64,000 nt of DNA from Frankiaceae bacterium (GTDB taxonomy: Bacteria > Actinomycetota > Actinomycetes > BP-191). Below the pieces are notes generated by a model, which was given only the letters and a program-made list of their open reading frames with translations, had not been told where the DNA came from and searched no databases. The position numbers were made by a program, and so were the translations under genes. The stretch lies in NCBI GenBank assembly GCA_035556555.1, contig DATMES010000046.1, positions 124,001 to 188,000 of the forward strand. The letters run 5' to 3'. The number at the start of each line of letters is the position of its first letter. The stretch's first letter is position 1. This document shows, piece after piece, positions 52,064-61,172 of the stretch.

Positions 52064-52257
52064 TCACCGGGCGCGACCCGCCCGGTCAACTCCGCGCCGC
52101 GCCACTCGGATGGTGACCGGCGCGAGCGGCGTCCAGGGCGGCGCATCGCAAGGCGGAGGAGGAGCGCATAGCAGCGCTATGCGCGACGACGACAACGCCG
52201 CGAGGTGCCGTCATGGGCGCGCGCAGCAGGCCGCAATCCGGGAGGCGCGGCGTCGGC

Positions 52258-52596
52258 TCACGCGGCCACCGCGGCAGGCGAGGAGGCACTGGCGGCGAGC
52301 GGCGCGGCGGGCGCGGGCGTCAGCGACGACGGCACGAACCCGACCGGCGCCAGCGGCGCGGCCTCCGCCAGGAACAGCGCGTCGGCCACCTCCACGAGCA
52401 CCTCGGGCAGGCGTACGCCGAGCGCGCGGCAGATCGCGGCGAGCAGCTCGGACGACGCCTCCTTGACCCCGCGCTCGACCTCGGAGAGGTAGCCGAGGGA
52501 GACGCCGGCGTCGGCGGCGACGGAGCGCAGCGTGCGCGACTGCTCCTCGCGGTGGCGGCGCAGGACGGCGCCGAGCTCACGGCGTAGCAGGCTCAT
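52258..52596 (-). CDS. XRE-family HTH regulator, ClgR-like
   Basis: 112 residues. The N-terminal HTH ([40 protein letters not shown]) is characteristic of ClgR, and the gene lies downstream of cinA/pgsA as clgR does. ClgR activates clp protease and stress genes in actinobacteria. The tail is long and Ala/Pro rich and ends in Ala residues (SPAAVAA), compatible with a Clp-degraded C-terminus as in known ClgR. The symbol is not assigned because the family is broad. Confidence 0.82.
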   Translation of the reverse strand: MSLLRRELGAVLRRHREEQSRTLRSVAADAGVSLGYLSEVERGVKEASSELLAAICRALGVRLPEVLVEVADALFLAEAAPLAPVGFVPSSLTPAPAAPLAASASSPAAVAA

Positions 52597-52651
52597 GGCG
52601 CCTCCCTGTCGTCGGTCCTTCCGGCCACCCTAGCCCGTGCGGGCGACGGTT

Positions 52652-53368
52652 TCAGTCCGTGTCCACTGTGGGCGAACGGCGTTCCGGACGCCCGTACAGG
52701 TACCCCTGCGCCCACTCGACGCCGAGCCTGCCGACGGCGGCGGCCTGAGCGTCGTTCTCCACGCCGAACGCGATGACCCGCGCCGCCCCCGCCTCGGCCG
52801 CCCTGACGACGTCCTCGGCGGTCTCGGTCGCCTCGGCGCCGGGCAGCCTGGCGACGACGGAGCGGTCGAGGGTGACGTAGTCGGGCAGCAGGGCGGAGAC
52901 GAGGTTGCGCACGGTCCTGGGGTCGAGCGCGCCGACGAGCGCGACCTGGCAGCCCGCGCCGCGGCAGCGGGTGACGATGCGGGCGGTGCGTTCGAGGGTC
53001 TCGCCGGGCCCGGGCTGGACGACCTCGAGGACGACCTGGCGCAACGGCACCGCGGCCTCGGCGGCGACGGCGCGGGTCGACGCGAGCCAGTCGGGCGGCA
53101 GGTCGCCGGGCGCGACGGCGAGCTTGACGAACAGCAGCGCGCCCCCGAGCCACCCCGCCGCGTCGCGGACGGCGACGTCGCGCGCGACCCGGTCGAGGTC
53201 GGCGAGGCGCCCGGCGGTCGCGGCGGCGCCGAACACGGCGCCGGGAGGCACGCCCTCCACGTGCAGCAGCGCCTCGTACGCCACCGGCCGCCCCGACGCG
53301 AGCGCGACGATCGGCTGGTACTTCGCCCCGAACGCCGCGGGGTCGGCCAGCAGCTTCGCCAGGTCCAC
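52652..53368 (-). CDS. Degenerate EAL-domain protein fused in operon to cinA
   Basis: 238 residues. EAL fold: AKYQPIVALASGRPVAYEAL (the EAL Glu remains), LLFVKLAVAPGDL, VVLEVVQP, VTLDRSVV and YLYGRPER. The DDFG motif is replaced by VALVGALDP and the catalytic-loop Lys is gone, so it should not hydrolyse c-di-GMP and may bind it. GTG 53368 shares its first G with the cinA TAG stop. A c-di-GMP-like protein between cinA and clgR is not part of the usual arrangement. Confidence 0.8.
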   Translation of the reverse strand: MDLAKLLADPAAFGAKYQPIVALASGRPVAYEALLHVEGVPPGAVFGAAATAGRLADLDRVARDVAVRDAAGWLGGALLFVKLAVAPGDLPPDWLASTRAVAAEAAVPLRQVVLEVVQPGPGETLERTARIVTRCRGAGCQVALVGALDPRTVRNLVSALLPDYVTLDRSVVARLPGAEATETAEDVVRAAEAGAARVIAFGVENDAQAAAVGRLGVEWAQGYLYGRPERRSPTVDTD

Positions 53369-54603
53369 TACGAGCCGATCAGGTGGAGTCGCAGCAGGTT
53401 GAGCGCGGAGACGACGGAGATCGACCGTACGAGCGTGCGGTCGCCGGGCAGCCGCAGCGCCCGCGCCTCGGCACCGTGCGGGCCGGCCAGGCCCACGTGC
53501 ACGGTGCCCGGCGGCTTGCCCTCCTGCTCGGCGGGGCCCGCGACGCCGGTGAGCGAGAGGGCGTACGTCGACCCCATCAGCTCGCGCACGCCCCTCGCCA
53601 TCGCCGCGGCGCACTCGTCGGAGATGACGGGGATCCCCTCGGGCACGCCGAGGACCGCGTGCTTGACCTCGGTGGCGTACGACACCACGCCGCCCAGGAA
53701 CGTGTCGCTCGACCCGGGCGCGTTGGACAGGTCGGCGCCGAGCAGGCCGCCGGTGAGCGACTCCGCGACGGCGACGGTGGCGCCGCGCTCCTTCAGCAGG
53801 TCGCTCACGGCCTTCGCGAGGGTGTCGTCGTCGGCGCCGTAGACGGCGGTGCCCAGCGCCTGGCGCGCGGCCGCCTCCTCGGGGGCGATGAGCGCGCGGG
53901 CCTCGTCCTCGGTGGCGGCCTTGGCGGTGAGGCGGACGCGCGTCTGCCCCCCGCTCGCGAGGAACGCGACGGTCACGCCGCCCTCGCGCTCGAGCCGCTC
54001 GACCTGGTCGGCGAGCGCGGCGGCGACGGCCGACTCCCACATGCCCGCCGTACGGAGCACCCGGTGGACGATGCACGCGGGCTGGCCGCCGATGCGCAGC
54101 AGGTCGGGCAGCACCGTGTCGGTGAACATCTGCTTCATCTCGTGCGGGACGCCGGGCAGGGCGTACGCCACTCCCCCGCCGATCTCGGCGCGCACGCCGG
54201 GCGCGGAGCCCTTGGGGTTGGGGATGGAGGTGGCGCCGGCGGGGAGGTCGGCCTGGCGGTAGTTCATCTCGGGTACGTCGCGGCGCAGCGCCGTGAAGCG
54301 GTCGCGGAGCGCCTGCTCCAGCGCCGGGTCGCGCTCCAGCGACACGCCCGCCGCCGCCGCGAACGCCTCCCGTGTCAGGTCGTCCTGCGTCGGCCCGATG
54401 CCGCCGGTGACGACGACGGCGTCGGCGCGGCCGAGCGCGACGGTGAGGGCATCGGCGATGCGGGCGACGTTGTCGCCGACGACGACGGACGTCGTGACGT
54501 CCATGCCGACCTCGGCGAGGCGCCGGCCGAGCCAGGCGGCGTTGGTGTTGACGATGTCGCCGAACAGCAGCTCGGTCCCCACCGCCAGAAGCTCGACCCT
54601 CAT
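53368..54603 (-). CDS. cinA: CinA: MoCF domain plus nicotinamide-nucleotide amidohydrolase
   Basis: 411 residues. N-terminal molybdopterin-binding-like domain (VELLAVGTELLFGDIVNTNA, VVVTGGIGPTQDDLTREA, YALPGVPHEMKQMF) and C-terminal CinA/PncC domain (VAVAESLTGGLLGADLSNAP, SYALSLTGVAGP, GTVHVGLAGP) that deamidates NMN. ATG 54603 overlaps the pgsA stop (ATGA). The pgsA-cinA-clgR order is typical of actinobacteria. Confidence 0.96.
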   Translation of the reverse strand: MRVELLAVGTELLFGDIVNTNAAWLGRRLAEVGMDVTTSVVVGDNVARIADALTVALGRADAVVVTGGIGPTQDDLTREAFAAAAGVSLERDPALEQALRDRFTALRRDVPEMNYRQADLPAGATSIPNPKGSAPGVRAEIGGGVAYALPGVPHEMKQMFTDTVLPDLLRIGGQPACIVHRVLRTAGMWESAVAAALADQVERLEREGGVTVAFLASGGQTRVRLTAKAATEDEARALIAPEEAAARQALGTAVYGADDDTLAKAVSDLLKERGATVAVAESLTGGLLGADLSNAPGSSDTFLGGVVSYATEVKHAVLGVPEGIPVISDECAAAMARGVRELMGSTYALSLTGVAGPAEQEGKPPGTVHVGLAGPHGAEARALRLPGDRTLVRSISVVSALNLLRLHLIGS

Positions 54604-55253
54604 CGCGCGGCCTCCCTGCGGGCCCGCTTCATGGCGGCGCGGGCGGACGTCCTGCGAAGGGTGAGCGCGCGGGCGACGTAGTCGGCGCCCGTGCCGACGG
54701 TGACGAGCACGGCGGCCGCCATGAGCCACCAGCGCGCGGAGGCGAAGACGCCGGAGAGCGGGAGGACGTACAGGCCGATCGCGACGCCTTGGAGCAGCGT
54801 CTTGACCTTGCCGCCGCGGCTGGCGGGGATGACGCCGTGCCGGATCACCCAGAACCGCAGCGCCGTCACGCCGACCTCGCGGACGAGCACGACGACGGTC
54901 ACCCACCACGGGAGGTCGCCGAGCGCGGACAGGCCGATGAGCGCGGCGCCGGTCAGCGCCTTGTCGGCGATCGGGTCGGCGATCTGGCCGACGGGCGTGA
55001 CGAGCCCGCGCTTGCGGGCCAGCTCGCCGTCGATGCGGTCGGTGAACGACGCCACCGCGAACACCGCCCACGCCCACACCCGCCACGCCGTCTCGTGCCC
55101 GTCGCCCGCGAACAGCACGACGAGGAACACGGGCACGAGCAGCAGGCGGACGAACGTGAGGACGTTGGCGATGTTGACGACCCCGACGCCGGGGCTCGGC
55201 GGCAGCGCGGCCGGGTCCGGGACCTCGCCGGGGACCGGCGGGGCCGCGGTCAC
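54600..55253 (-). CDS. pgsA: CDP-diacylglycerol--glycerol-3-phosphate 3-phosphatidyltransferase
   Basis: 217 residues. Integral membrane CDP-alcohol phosphatidyltransferase for phosphatidylglycerol. The catalytic motif D-G-x2-A-R-x8-G-x3-D-x3-D is seen as [20 protein letters not shown] then DPIADK. Hydrophobic helices flank it. GTG 55253 overlaps the rimO stop (GTGA) and its own stop overlaps cinA, so rimO-pgsA-cinA are coupled. Confidence 0.96.
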   Translation of the reverse strand: MTAAPPVPGEVPDPAALPPSPGVGVVNIANVLTFVRLLLVPVFLVVLFAGDGHETAWRVWAWAVFAVASFTDRIDGELARKRGLVTPVGQIADPIADKALTGAALIGLSALGDLPWWVTVVVLVREVGVTALRFWVIRHGVIPASRGGKVKTLLQGVAIGLYVLPLSGVFASARWWLMAAAVLVTVGTGADYVARALTLRRTSARAAMKRARREAAR

Positions 55254-56644
55254 GCGGGCTCCGCGATCAGGTCCACGCCCTCGCTGCCGGTGACGGTGGC
55301 GCGGACGAGGTCGCCGACCGTGAAGGGGCCGCCGGTGAGGCGTACCTCGCCGTCGACCTCCGGCGCCTGGTGGTGCGCGCGGCCGACCCCGGCGGGGTCC
55401 TCGACGAGCACCTCGACGCTCTCGCCGATCCGTTCCTCGGCGCGGGCGGCGGTGAGCGTCTCGGCGAGGGTGGTGAGGCGGGCGTAGCGGCGGGCGGCGA
55501 CGTCGGCGCGGACCTTCGAGTCGTACGACGCCGCCTCGGTGCCGTCCTCGTCGGAGTACCGGAACACCCCGACCGCGTCGAGCCGCGCCTCGGTGAGGAA
55601 CCGCTCGAGCTCGGCGTAGTCGGCGGCGGTCTCGCCGGGGAAGCCGACGATGACGTTGGAGCGGATGCCGGCCGTCGGCGAGAGCGCGCGGATGCGCTCG
55701 ACGAGCGCGAGGAACGACTCCGTCCCCCCGAACCTCCGCATCCGCCGCAGCACGCCGGCGCTGGCGTGCTGGAACGACAGGTCGTAGTACGCCGCCACGC
55801 CCGGCGTCGTCGCGATCGCCTCGACCAGGCCTGGCCGCAGCTCGGCGGGCTGCAGGTACGCGAGCCGCACCCGCGTGATCCCTGGGACGGCGGCGACGTC
55901 GGGGAGGAGGCGTTCGAGCAGGCGTACGTCGCCGAGGTCCTTGCCGTAGGAGGTGGAGTTCTCGGAGACGAGGTGGAGCTCTTTCACGCCTTGGGTCGCC
56001 AGCCACTCGGCTTCGGCGAGCACCTCCTCCGGCGGCCGCGAGACGAACGCCCCGCGGAACGACGGGATCGCGCAGAACGAGCACCGCCGGTCGCAGCCGC
56101 TCGCCAGCTTGAGGGGCGCGACGGGACCGCCTGTGAGGCGGCGGCGTACCGGCTGGGGGCCGCTCGCGGGGGCGACGCCGTCGGGCAGGTCCGGGATGGC
56201 GCGGGTGGCCGCCCTGTCGACCGGCGAGATGGGGAGCATCGTGCGGCGGTCACGGGGGGTGTGGCTGGCGGGCCTCTCGCCCTCGATGATGCCGCTCAGC
56301 GTGGCGGCGAGGTCGGGGTAGGAGTCGAAGCCGAGGATCGCGTCGGCCTCGGGGAGGGCGGCGGCCAGCTCGGCGCCGTACCGCTCGGCCATGCAGCCGA
56401 CCGCGACGACCGTACGGCGCCGCCCGTCGGCGTCGAGGCCGCGCGCCTCGAGCAGCGTGTCGATGCTGTCCTGCTTGGCCTGCTCGACGAAGCCACAGGT
56501 GTTGACGACGACCGCGTCTGCCTCGTCGGCGTCCTCCACCAGCTCGAAGCCGCCGGCGGCGAAGCGCGCGGCCAGCTCCTCGCTGTCGACCTCGTTGCGC
56601 GCGCAGCCGAGCGTCACGAGCGCGACGCGGCGGGACGAGGTCAT
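55250..56644 (-). CDS. rimO: Ribosomal protein S12 methylthiotransferase
   Basis: 464 residues. Radical-SAM enzyme methylthiolating Asp in S12. UPF0004 Cys in [23 protein letters not shown] and VGCMAERYG; radical-SAM cluster in [18 protein letters not shown]; the C-terminal TRAM domain ends [20 protein letters not shown]. It is distinct from miaB at 31.5 kb in lacking NSYGSDLG-type tRNA features and having [16 protein letters not shown] 56644. Confidence 0.97.
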   Translation of the reverse strand: MTSSRRVALVTLGCARNEVDSEELAARFAAGGFELVEDADEADAVVVNTCGFVEQAKQDSIDTLLEARGLDADGRRRTVVAVGCMAERYGAELAAALPEADAILGFDSYPDLAATLSGIIEGERPASHTPRDRRTMLPISPVDRAATRAIPDLPDGVAPASGPQPVRRRLTGGPVAPLKLASGCDRRCSFCAIPSFRGAFVSRPPEEVLAEAEWLATQGVKELHLVSENSTSYGKDLGDVRLLERLLPDVAAVPGITRVRLAYLQPAELRPGLVEAIATTPGVAAYYDLSFQHASAGVLRRMRRFGGTESFLALVERIRALSPTAGIRSNVIVGFPGETAADYAELERFLTEARLDAVGVFRYSDEDGTEAASYDSKVRADVAARRYARLTTLAETLTAARAEERIGESVEVLVEDPAGVGRAHHQAPEVDGEVRLTGGPFTVGDLVRATVTGSEGVDLIAEPA

Positions 56645-56710
56645 GGGGTCGAGATTAGTGCCACGGGGCCTGGCGGCTGGCGCGGGTGGGTGGGGCGGGC
56701 GCCCGGTTTC

Positions 56711-56764
56711 GTGATCTTGGCTGCGTTTGTGCGCGCCGGGCGGCACGAACGCAGCCAAGATCAC
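56711..56764. repeat. REP-like hairpin, 17-22 bp stem
   Basis: GTGATCTTGGCTGCGTT (56711-56727) and AACGCAGCCAAGATCAC (56748-56764) are exact reverse complements; a G-T pair and four more pairs extend the stem inward, leaving a 9-nt loop. It sits between the rodZ-like stop and the rimO start, both on the minus strand, with no T-run, so it is a mobile-type palindromic repeat or a readthrough terminator. Confidence 0.85.
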
Positions 56765-56788
56765 TAGTTCTGCGCAAGCGCCGCGCCC

Positions 56789-57541
56789 CTACGCGGCGGT
56801 GGGGTCGCCCGGGGTGAAGTTGAGGCGGACGACCTCGCCGTTGCGGCCGGGCGAGCCGAGGTCCTTGCCGTTGACGACGAGGCGTACGGCGCCGGCGTTG
56901 CCGAGGACGACGCCCATCCCGCGCTTGGCGGTGAAGTCCTTCGTCTCGCCGGCGTTCATCGTGCCCTGGAAGATCACCTTGCCGTCGGCGCGGACCGTCA
57001 CCCAGGAACGCGCCGCGGCGATCGTGACGCGCATCGTGACGCCGTCGCCAGGGACGTACCCCGCGATGGGTCCCGGCGTCTCGGAGGCGGCGGGCTGCGA
57101 CGGCGCGGCGGCCGTCGGCGTGGGCGACGAGGAGGTCACCTGGCGGGCGCTCGGCGAGGCGTCGGGGGTCGTGTTGAACAGCGACACCAGCGCCACGATG
57201 AGCAGCACGCCGGCCGCGACGGCCATCGCGGCGGTCCAGTTGGGACCCTTCCGCTCGGGCATCGCGACGACCTCGCGCTCGAAGATCTCGCGGGCGGCCG
57301 GGGCCTCGGGGGCGGCGTGAGTGCGGTCGAACTCCGCGACGTACTCGGCGGCGTCGAGCCCGAGGTGCGCGGCGATGGCGCGGACGTGGCCGCGCGCGTA
57401 GACCGTGCCGCCGCAGCCGCTGAAGTCGTCGGCCTCGATGCGCCGCAGCAGCTCACCGCGGATGCGGGTCGCGCGGCTGACGTCCTCGACTGACTCTCCG
57501 GCCGCGACGCGGGCAGCCGCGAGGGACTCGCCTACGCCCAT
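56789..57541 (-). CDS. RodZ-like helix-turn-helix membrane protein (DUF4115)
   Basis: 250 residues. Cytoplasmic Cro-like HTH (GESLAAARVAAGESVEDVSR, YARGHVRAIAAHLGLD), transmembrane helix (AAMAVAAGVLLIVALVSLF), Thr/Pro/Ser linker and a C-terminal DUF4115 beta domain (RVTIAAARSWVTVRADGKVI then FQGTM). RodZ anchors MreB in rods; in actinobacteria this ftsK-pgsA neighbour may link envelope and cytoskeleton. ATG 57541 is chosen over GTG 57550 for ribosome-site spacing. Confidence 0.9.
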   Translation of the reverse strand: MGVGESLAAARVAAGESVEDVSRATRIRGELLRRIEADDFSGCGGTVYARGHVRAIAAHLGLDAAEYVAEFDRTHAAPEAPAAREIFEREVVAMPERKGPNWTAAMAVAAGVLLIVALVSLFNTTPDASPSARQVTSSSPTPTAAAPSQPAASETPGPIAGYVPGDGVTMRVTIAAARSWVTVRADGKVIFQGTMNAGETKDFTAKRGMGVVLGNAGAVRLVVNGKDLGSPGRNGEVVRLNFTPGDPTAA

Positions 57542-57636
57542 GCCGACCACACCTCCGGACCAGTGACCGCGCTCCGTGGGGAAGTACGGAACGCGCGAGA
57601 CCGCAGTCTAGGCGCGTGCGATCAAAGTCGGCAAAG

Positions 57637-58221
57637 CTACGTTTTCGGCCGGACGTCGCTGGCGCCCGGCCCGACCCGCTCCGAGCCGTGCAGGACGGCG
57701 TTCTCCGGCGTGTTGAGGCGCTTGCTGAACAGCACCCGGTCCCACCGCTCGTCCCCCACCGCGATGAAGTCGGGGATGACGCCGCAGCGTACGAAGCCGA
57801 GGGACTCGTAGAGCGCGTGCGCGCCGTGGTTGTTGCCGCGCGCGTCGAGCATGAGCACCTCGATGTCCTCGTCGGCGGCGTGCTCGGTGAGAGCGGTGAC
57901 GAGCGTGCGGGCGAGGCCCAGGCCGCGCGCGGCGGGGTGCGTCATGACCTTGCGTATCTCGGCGTTCTGCCGGATCACGGGCGCGTGGAAGCGGTTCCAG
58001 ACACCGAACGCCTCGACCCGGCCCTCGTGGCGCACGACCGCGACCGCGCCGTCGCCGTCGTTCGCCAGGGCGAGCTGCTCGTCGAGGAACGCCGCCGTCT
58101 CGCGTTCGTCGGGGACGTGCAGCCAGCCGACCGCTCCTCCGAGCTCGACGACGGCCGCGATGACGCGGTGCACCTCGGCGTAGAGGTCAGGGGTGGCTGT
58201 CGTGAGGAACTCGGCGGGCAC
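57637..58221 (-). CDS. GNAT-family N-acetyltransferase
   Basis: 194 residues from GTG 58221, which has TAGGCT ending 7 nt upstream (leaderless). The acetyl-CoA loop is MTHPAARGLGLARTLVTAL (R-G-x-G-x-A variant), followed by LDARGNNHGAHALYESLGF. In mycobacteria an N-acetyltransferase (argA) occupies the slot between pgsA and ftsK; this protein is too divergent by eye to call it ArgA. Substrate unknown. Confidence 0.88.
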   Translation of the reverse strand: MPAEFLTTATPDLYAEVHRVIAAVVELGGAVGWLHVPDERETAAFLDEQLALANDGDGAVAVVRHEGRVEAFGVWNRFHAPVIRQNAEIRKVMTHPAARGLGLARTLVTALTEHAADEDIEVLMLDARGNNHGAHALYESLGFVRCGVIPDFIAVGDERWDRVLFSKRLNTPENAVLHGSERVGPGASDVRPKT

Positions 58222-58333
58222 GCGACGGAGCCTACGGGGGCGGGTCAGCCGCTCGTTCTGTGGAGTCCAGGCTCTGGTCTCCCGCGTGATGATCTTCAAG
58301 GAACGACACAGGGCGCGGCGCGGGAGGTGCGGG

Positions 58334-60844
58334 TCAGGACGAGCGCAGCGTGACGAGGATGCCCTCCAGCTCGTCGGCGCGGACGAGCACGTCGCGCGCC
58401 TTGGAGCCCTCGGACGGGCCGACGACGCCGCGCTGCTCCATGAGGTCCATCAGGCGCCCCGCACGGGCGAAGCCGACCTTGAGCTTGCGCTGCAGCATCG
58501 ACGTGGACCCGAACTGCGTGGACACGACGAGCTCGATGGCCTGCCGGAGCAGGTCGTCGTCGTCGCCGAGCTCCTCGTCGACACCCCGCGCGCCCGCGGC
58601 GGCGGCACCCGAGCCGACGACGTCGTCGCGGTAGTCGGGGTCGGCCTGCTTCTTGCAGTGCGCGACCACGGCCTCGATCTCGGCCTCGGTGACGAGCGCG
58701 CCCTGGATGCGTACGGGCTTCGCCGCGCCCATGGGCAGGAACAGCCCGTCCCCGAGCCCCACGAGCTTCTCTGCGCCCGGCTGGTCGAGGATGACCCGCG
58801 AGTCCGCGAGCGAGGCGGTGGCGAAGGCGAGCCGCGAGGGGACGTTCGCCTTGATGAGGCCGGTCACGACGTCCACGGACGGCCGCTGCGTGGCGAGCAC
58901 GAGGTGGATGCCGACGGCGCGCGCCATGGCGGTGATGCGGCAGATCGCGTCCTCGACGTCGCGCGGGGCGACCATCATGAGGTCGGCGAGCTCGTCGACG
59001 ATGACGAGGACGTACGGGTACGGCGTGTACACCCGCTCCGACAGCGGCGGCGCGGTGATCTCGCCGGAACGCACCTTCCGGTTGTAGTCGTCGACGTGGC
59101 GTACGCCCGCCGCGGCGAGGTCCTCGTACCGCATCTCCATCTCGCGCACGACCCACTGCAGCGCCTCGGCGGCGCGCTTGGGGTTGGTGATGATCGGCGT
59201 GATGAGGTGCGGGATGCCCTGGTAGTGCGTCAGCTCGACCCGCTTGGGGTCGACGAGCACGAGGCGGACCTCGTCGGGCGTGGCCCGCGAGAGCACGCTC
59301 GTGATGAGGGCGTTCATGCAGGTGGACTTGCCGGCGCCGGTCGCGCCGGCGATGAGGATGTGCGGCATCTTCGCGAGGTTCGCGACGACGAAGCCGCCCT
59401 CGATGTCCTTGCCGAGCGCGACGGTGAGCGGGTGCTTGTCGTCCTTGGCGTTCTTGGACCGGAGTACGTCGCCGAGGGAGACGAGCTCGCGGTCGACGTT
59501 CGGGATCTCGATGCCGACGGCGGACTTGCCGGGGATCGGGCTGATGATCCGGACGTCGGGCGACTTCACGGCGTACGCGATGTTGCGCGACAGCTGCGTG
59601 ATCCGCTCGACCTTGACGGCGGGGCCGAGCTCGACCTCGTACCGCGTGACCGTGGGCCCGCGCGTGAAGCCGGTGACCTGCGCGTCGATGTCGAACTGGT
59701 CGAGAACGCTCGACAACGCCTCGATGACGGCGTCGTTCGCCGGGGTCTTGGCCTTGGGCGGCGTGCCCTCGCGCAGCACGGTGGCGGGCGGGAGCACGTA
59801 GCCGGGGCGGCCCGCGGACGCGAGCGGGAGCTGCTCCGCGGCGGCCGGCGGCGGCGCGTGGACGGGCGGCTCGGGCACCGGCGGGAACGGCACCGCGGCG
59901 GCCACCGGCTCGGCCTCGGGCTCGGCCATGACGGCGACGCGCGACCGCGAGGGGCGGCGGCGCTTGAGCGCCTCGGGCTCCGGCTCCGGCTCGGGTTCGG
60001 GCTCCGGGTCGGGGCGTCGGCCGAGGGTGCGGAGGCGGTCGGGTACGGCGTTGAGCGGCGTCGCGGTGACGACGAGCACGCCGAACGCCGCCAGCAGCAC
60101 GAGCAGCGCCCCCGCCACGAACGGCCCCAGCGCCGACTGCAGCGGCGACGAGCCGAGGAAGCCGACGAGGCCGCCGGCGCCGCGCATCGCCCGCGCGCCG
60201 TCGGGCGGCGCGGGCGTGCCGTGCAGGAGGTGGACGACGCCGAGCACGCCGACGGACAGCGCCGCCCAGCCGACGAGCAGCCGGCCGCGCGAGGCGGGGT
60301 CGGACTCGTGCCGCAGGAGGCGCCAGGAGGCGGCGGCGAGCAGGAGGGGTACGAGCGCGGCCGCGCTGCCGACCGTTCCCCTGACGAACGCCTCCACCGG
60401 CCCGCCGAGCCAGCCCGACGCGTGCCACCAGACGGCGGCGGCCGTGACGAACGCCGCCGCGAGCGCGCCGAGCCCGGCGCCGTCACGGCGGTGCGCGGGG
60501 TCGAGGTCGCGCGCGCCCGAGCCGAACGCCCGCGCCGTCGCGCCCAGCGCGTGCGCGAGGAGGGTCCAGATGCCGGCGACGGCCTTGGCGAGCGCGCGGA
60601 GCAGCCGGGCCGAGGCGGGGCGCTTCGGCGGCGGCTTGCGGGCGGGGGCCTTGCGGCGGGCGGGCTGCTTGGCGCCCGTCCTGGCGCTCGTGCTCCGGGA
60701 GGCCGTGCCGGAGCGTGCGGAGGCCGGCTTCGCCCGCGTACGGGACGCCGGCGGTGCGTCAGGGGCGTCGAGGTCGATCGTGCGCGCGCTGGCGCGGCCC
60801 GCGGGGCGGGCGCGGGGCGGCGTACCGGGCGCGCGCGTTGCCAT
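58334..60844 (-). CDS. ftsK: DNA translocase FtsK/SpoIIIE
   Basis: 836 residues. Basic N-terminal tail, four transmembrane helices between about residues 85 and 245, linker, then alpha/beta motor domain with Walker A in [20 protein letters not shown] and Walker B in [15 protein letters not shown], and C-terminal gamma winged helix ([20 protein letters not shown]) for directional motifs. ATG 60844 has TACCGT ending 6 nt upstream, with TTGTGT as -35 17 bp before it, so it is probably leaderless. Confidence 0.97.
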   Translation of the reverse strand: MATRAPGTPPRARPAGRASARTIDLDAPDAPPASRTRAKPASARSGTASRSTSARTGAKQPARRKAPARKPPPKRPASARLLRALAKAVAGIWTLLAHALGATARAFGSGARDLDPAHRRDGAGLGALAAAFVTAAAVWWHASGWLGGPVEAFVRGTVGSAAALVPLLLAAASWRLLRHESDPASRGRLLVGWAALSVGVLGVVHLLHGTPAPPDGARAMRGAGGLVGFLGSSPLQSALGPFVAGALLVLLAAFGVLVVTATPLNAVPDRLRTLGRRPDPEPEPEPEPEPEALKRRRPSRSRVAVMAEPEAEPVAAAVPFPPVPEPPVHAPPPAAAEQLPLASAGRPGYVLPPATVLREGTPPKAKTPANDAVIEALSSVLDQFDIDAQVTGFTRGPTVTRYEVELGPAVKVERITQLSRNIAYAVKSPDVRIISPIPGKSAVGIEIPNVDRELVSLGDVLRSKNAKDDKHPLTVALGKDIEGGFVVANLAKMPHILIAGATGAGKSTCMNALITSVLSRATPDEVRLVLVDPKRVELTHYQGIPHLITPIITNPKRAAEALQWVVREMEMRYEDLAAAGVRHVDDYNRKVRSGEITAPPLSERVYTPYPYVLVIVDELADLMMVAPRDVEDAICRITAMARAVGIHLVLATQRPSVDVVTGLIKANVPSRLAFATASLADSRVILDQPGAEKLVGLGDGLFLPMGAAKPVRIQGALVTEAEIEAVVAHCKKQADPDYRDDVVGSGAAAAGARGVDEELGDDDDLLRQAIELVVSTQFGSTSMLQRKLKVGFARAGRLMDLMEQRGVVGPSEGSKARDVLVRADELEGILVTLRSS

Positions 60845-61172
60845 GTACGCACGGTAACCGCGTCACAGCAGTCACACAAACACCATCCGCACCAGCGGCC
60901 CGGGTGGTCGCGAAGATTTTTTCGAGAAAACCTGTAATGCCGACCCCCCGTCGTACGTGGAGTACATCGGCGGGGGCATCCGCCACCAACGGGGGCTTTG
61001 CGGAGGGGCCGGTCGGCCACGGGGGTCCGACCGGCTTCTCTGGCCTCTCCCGTGCTCGCGGGACGGCGCCGGACGGAGCTGGGACCCTCCGGCGCCGGAC
61101 CCGCGGGCAACGGTATGTGGGCGGCGCGGGGGCGCCGCCCACAGCCATGTCCGGGGCTGTCGTGCCGGGGCG
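60845..61172. other. Intergenic region between rnj and ftsK
   Basis: About 330 bp with no convincing gene. It holds the ftsK promoter next to 60850-60880, an A/T-rich tract (ATTTTTTCGAGAAAA near 60917) unusual for this GC-rich window, several GGGGG-rich runs and a terminator hairpin near 61117-61142. Confidence 0.5.
61117..61142 (-). terminator. Terminator hairpin after rnj
   Basis: GTGGGCGGCGC (61117-61127) pairs with GCGCCGCCCAC (61132-61142) around a GGGG loop, 31 nt after the rnj stop on the minus strand. Confidence 0.65.

Noticed and set aside
52068-52257. A short gene between the TetR gene and the ClgR-like gene
   Set aside because: Frames there are short, repetitive and without ribosome sites.
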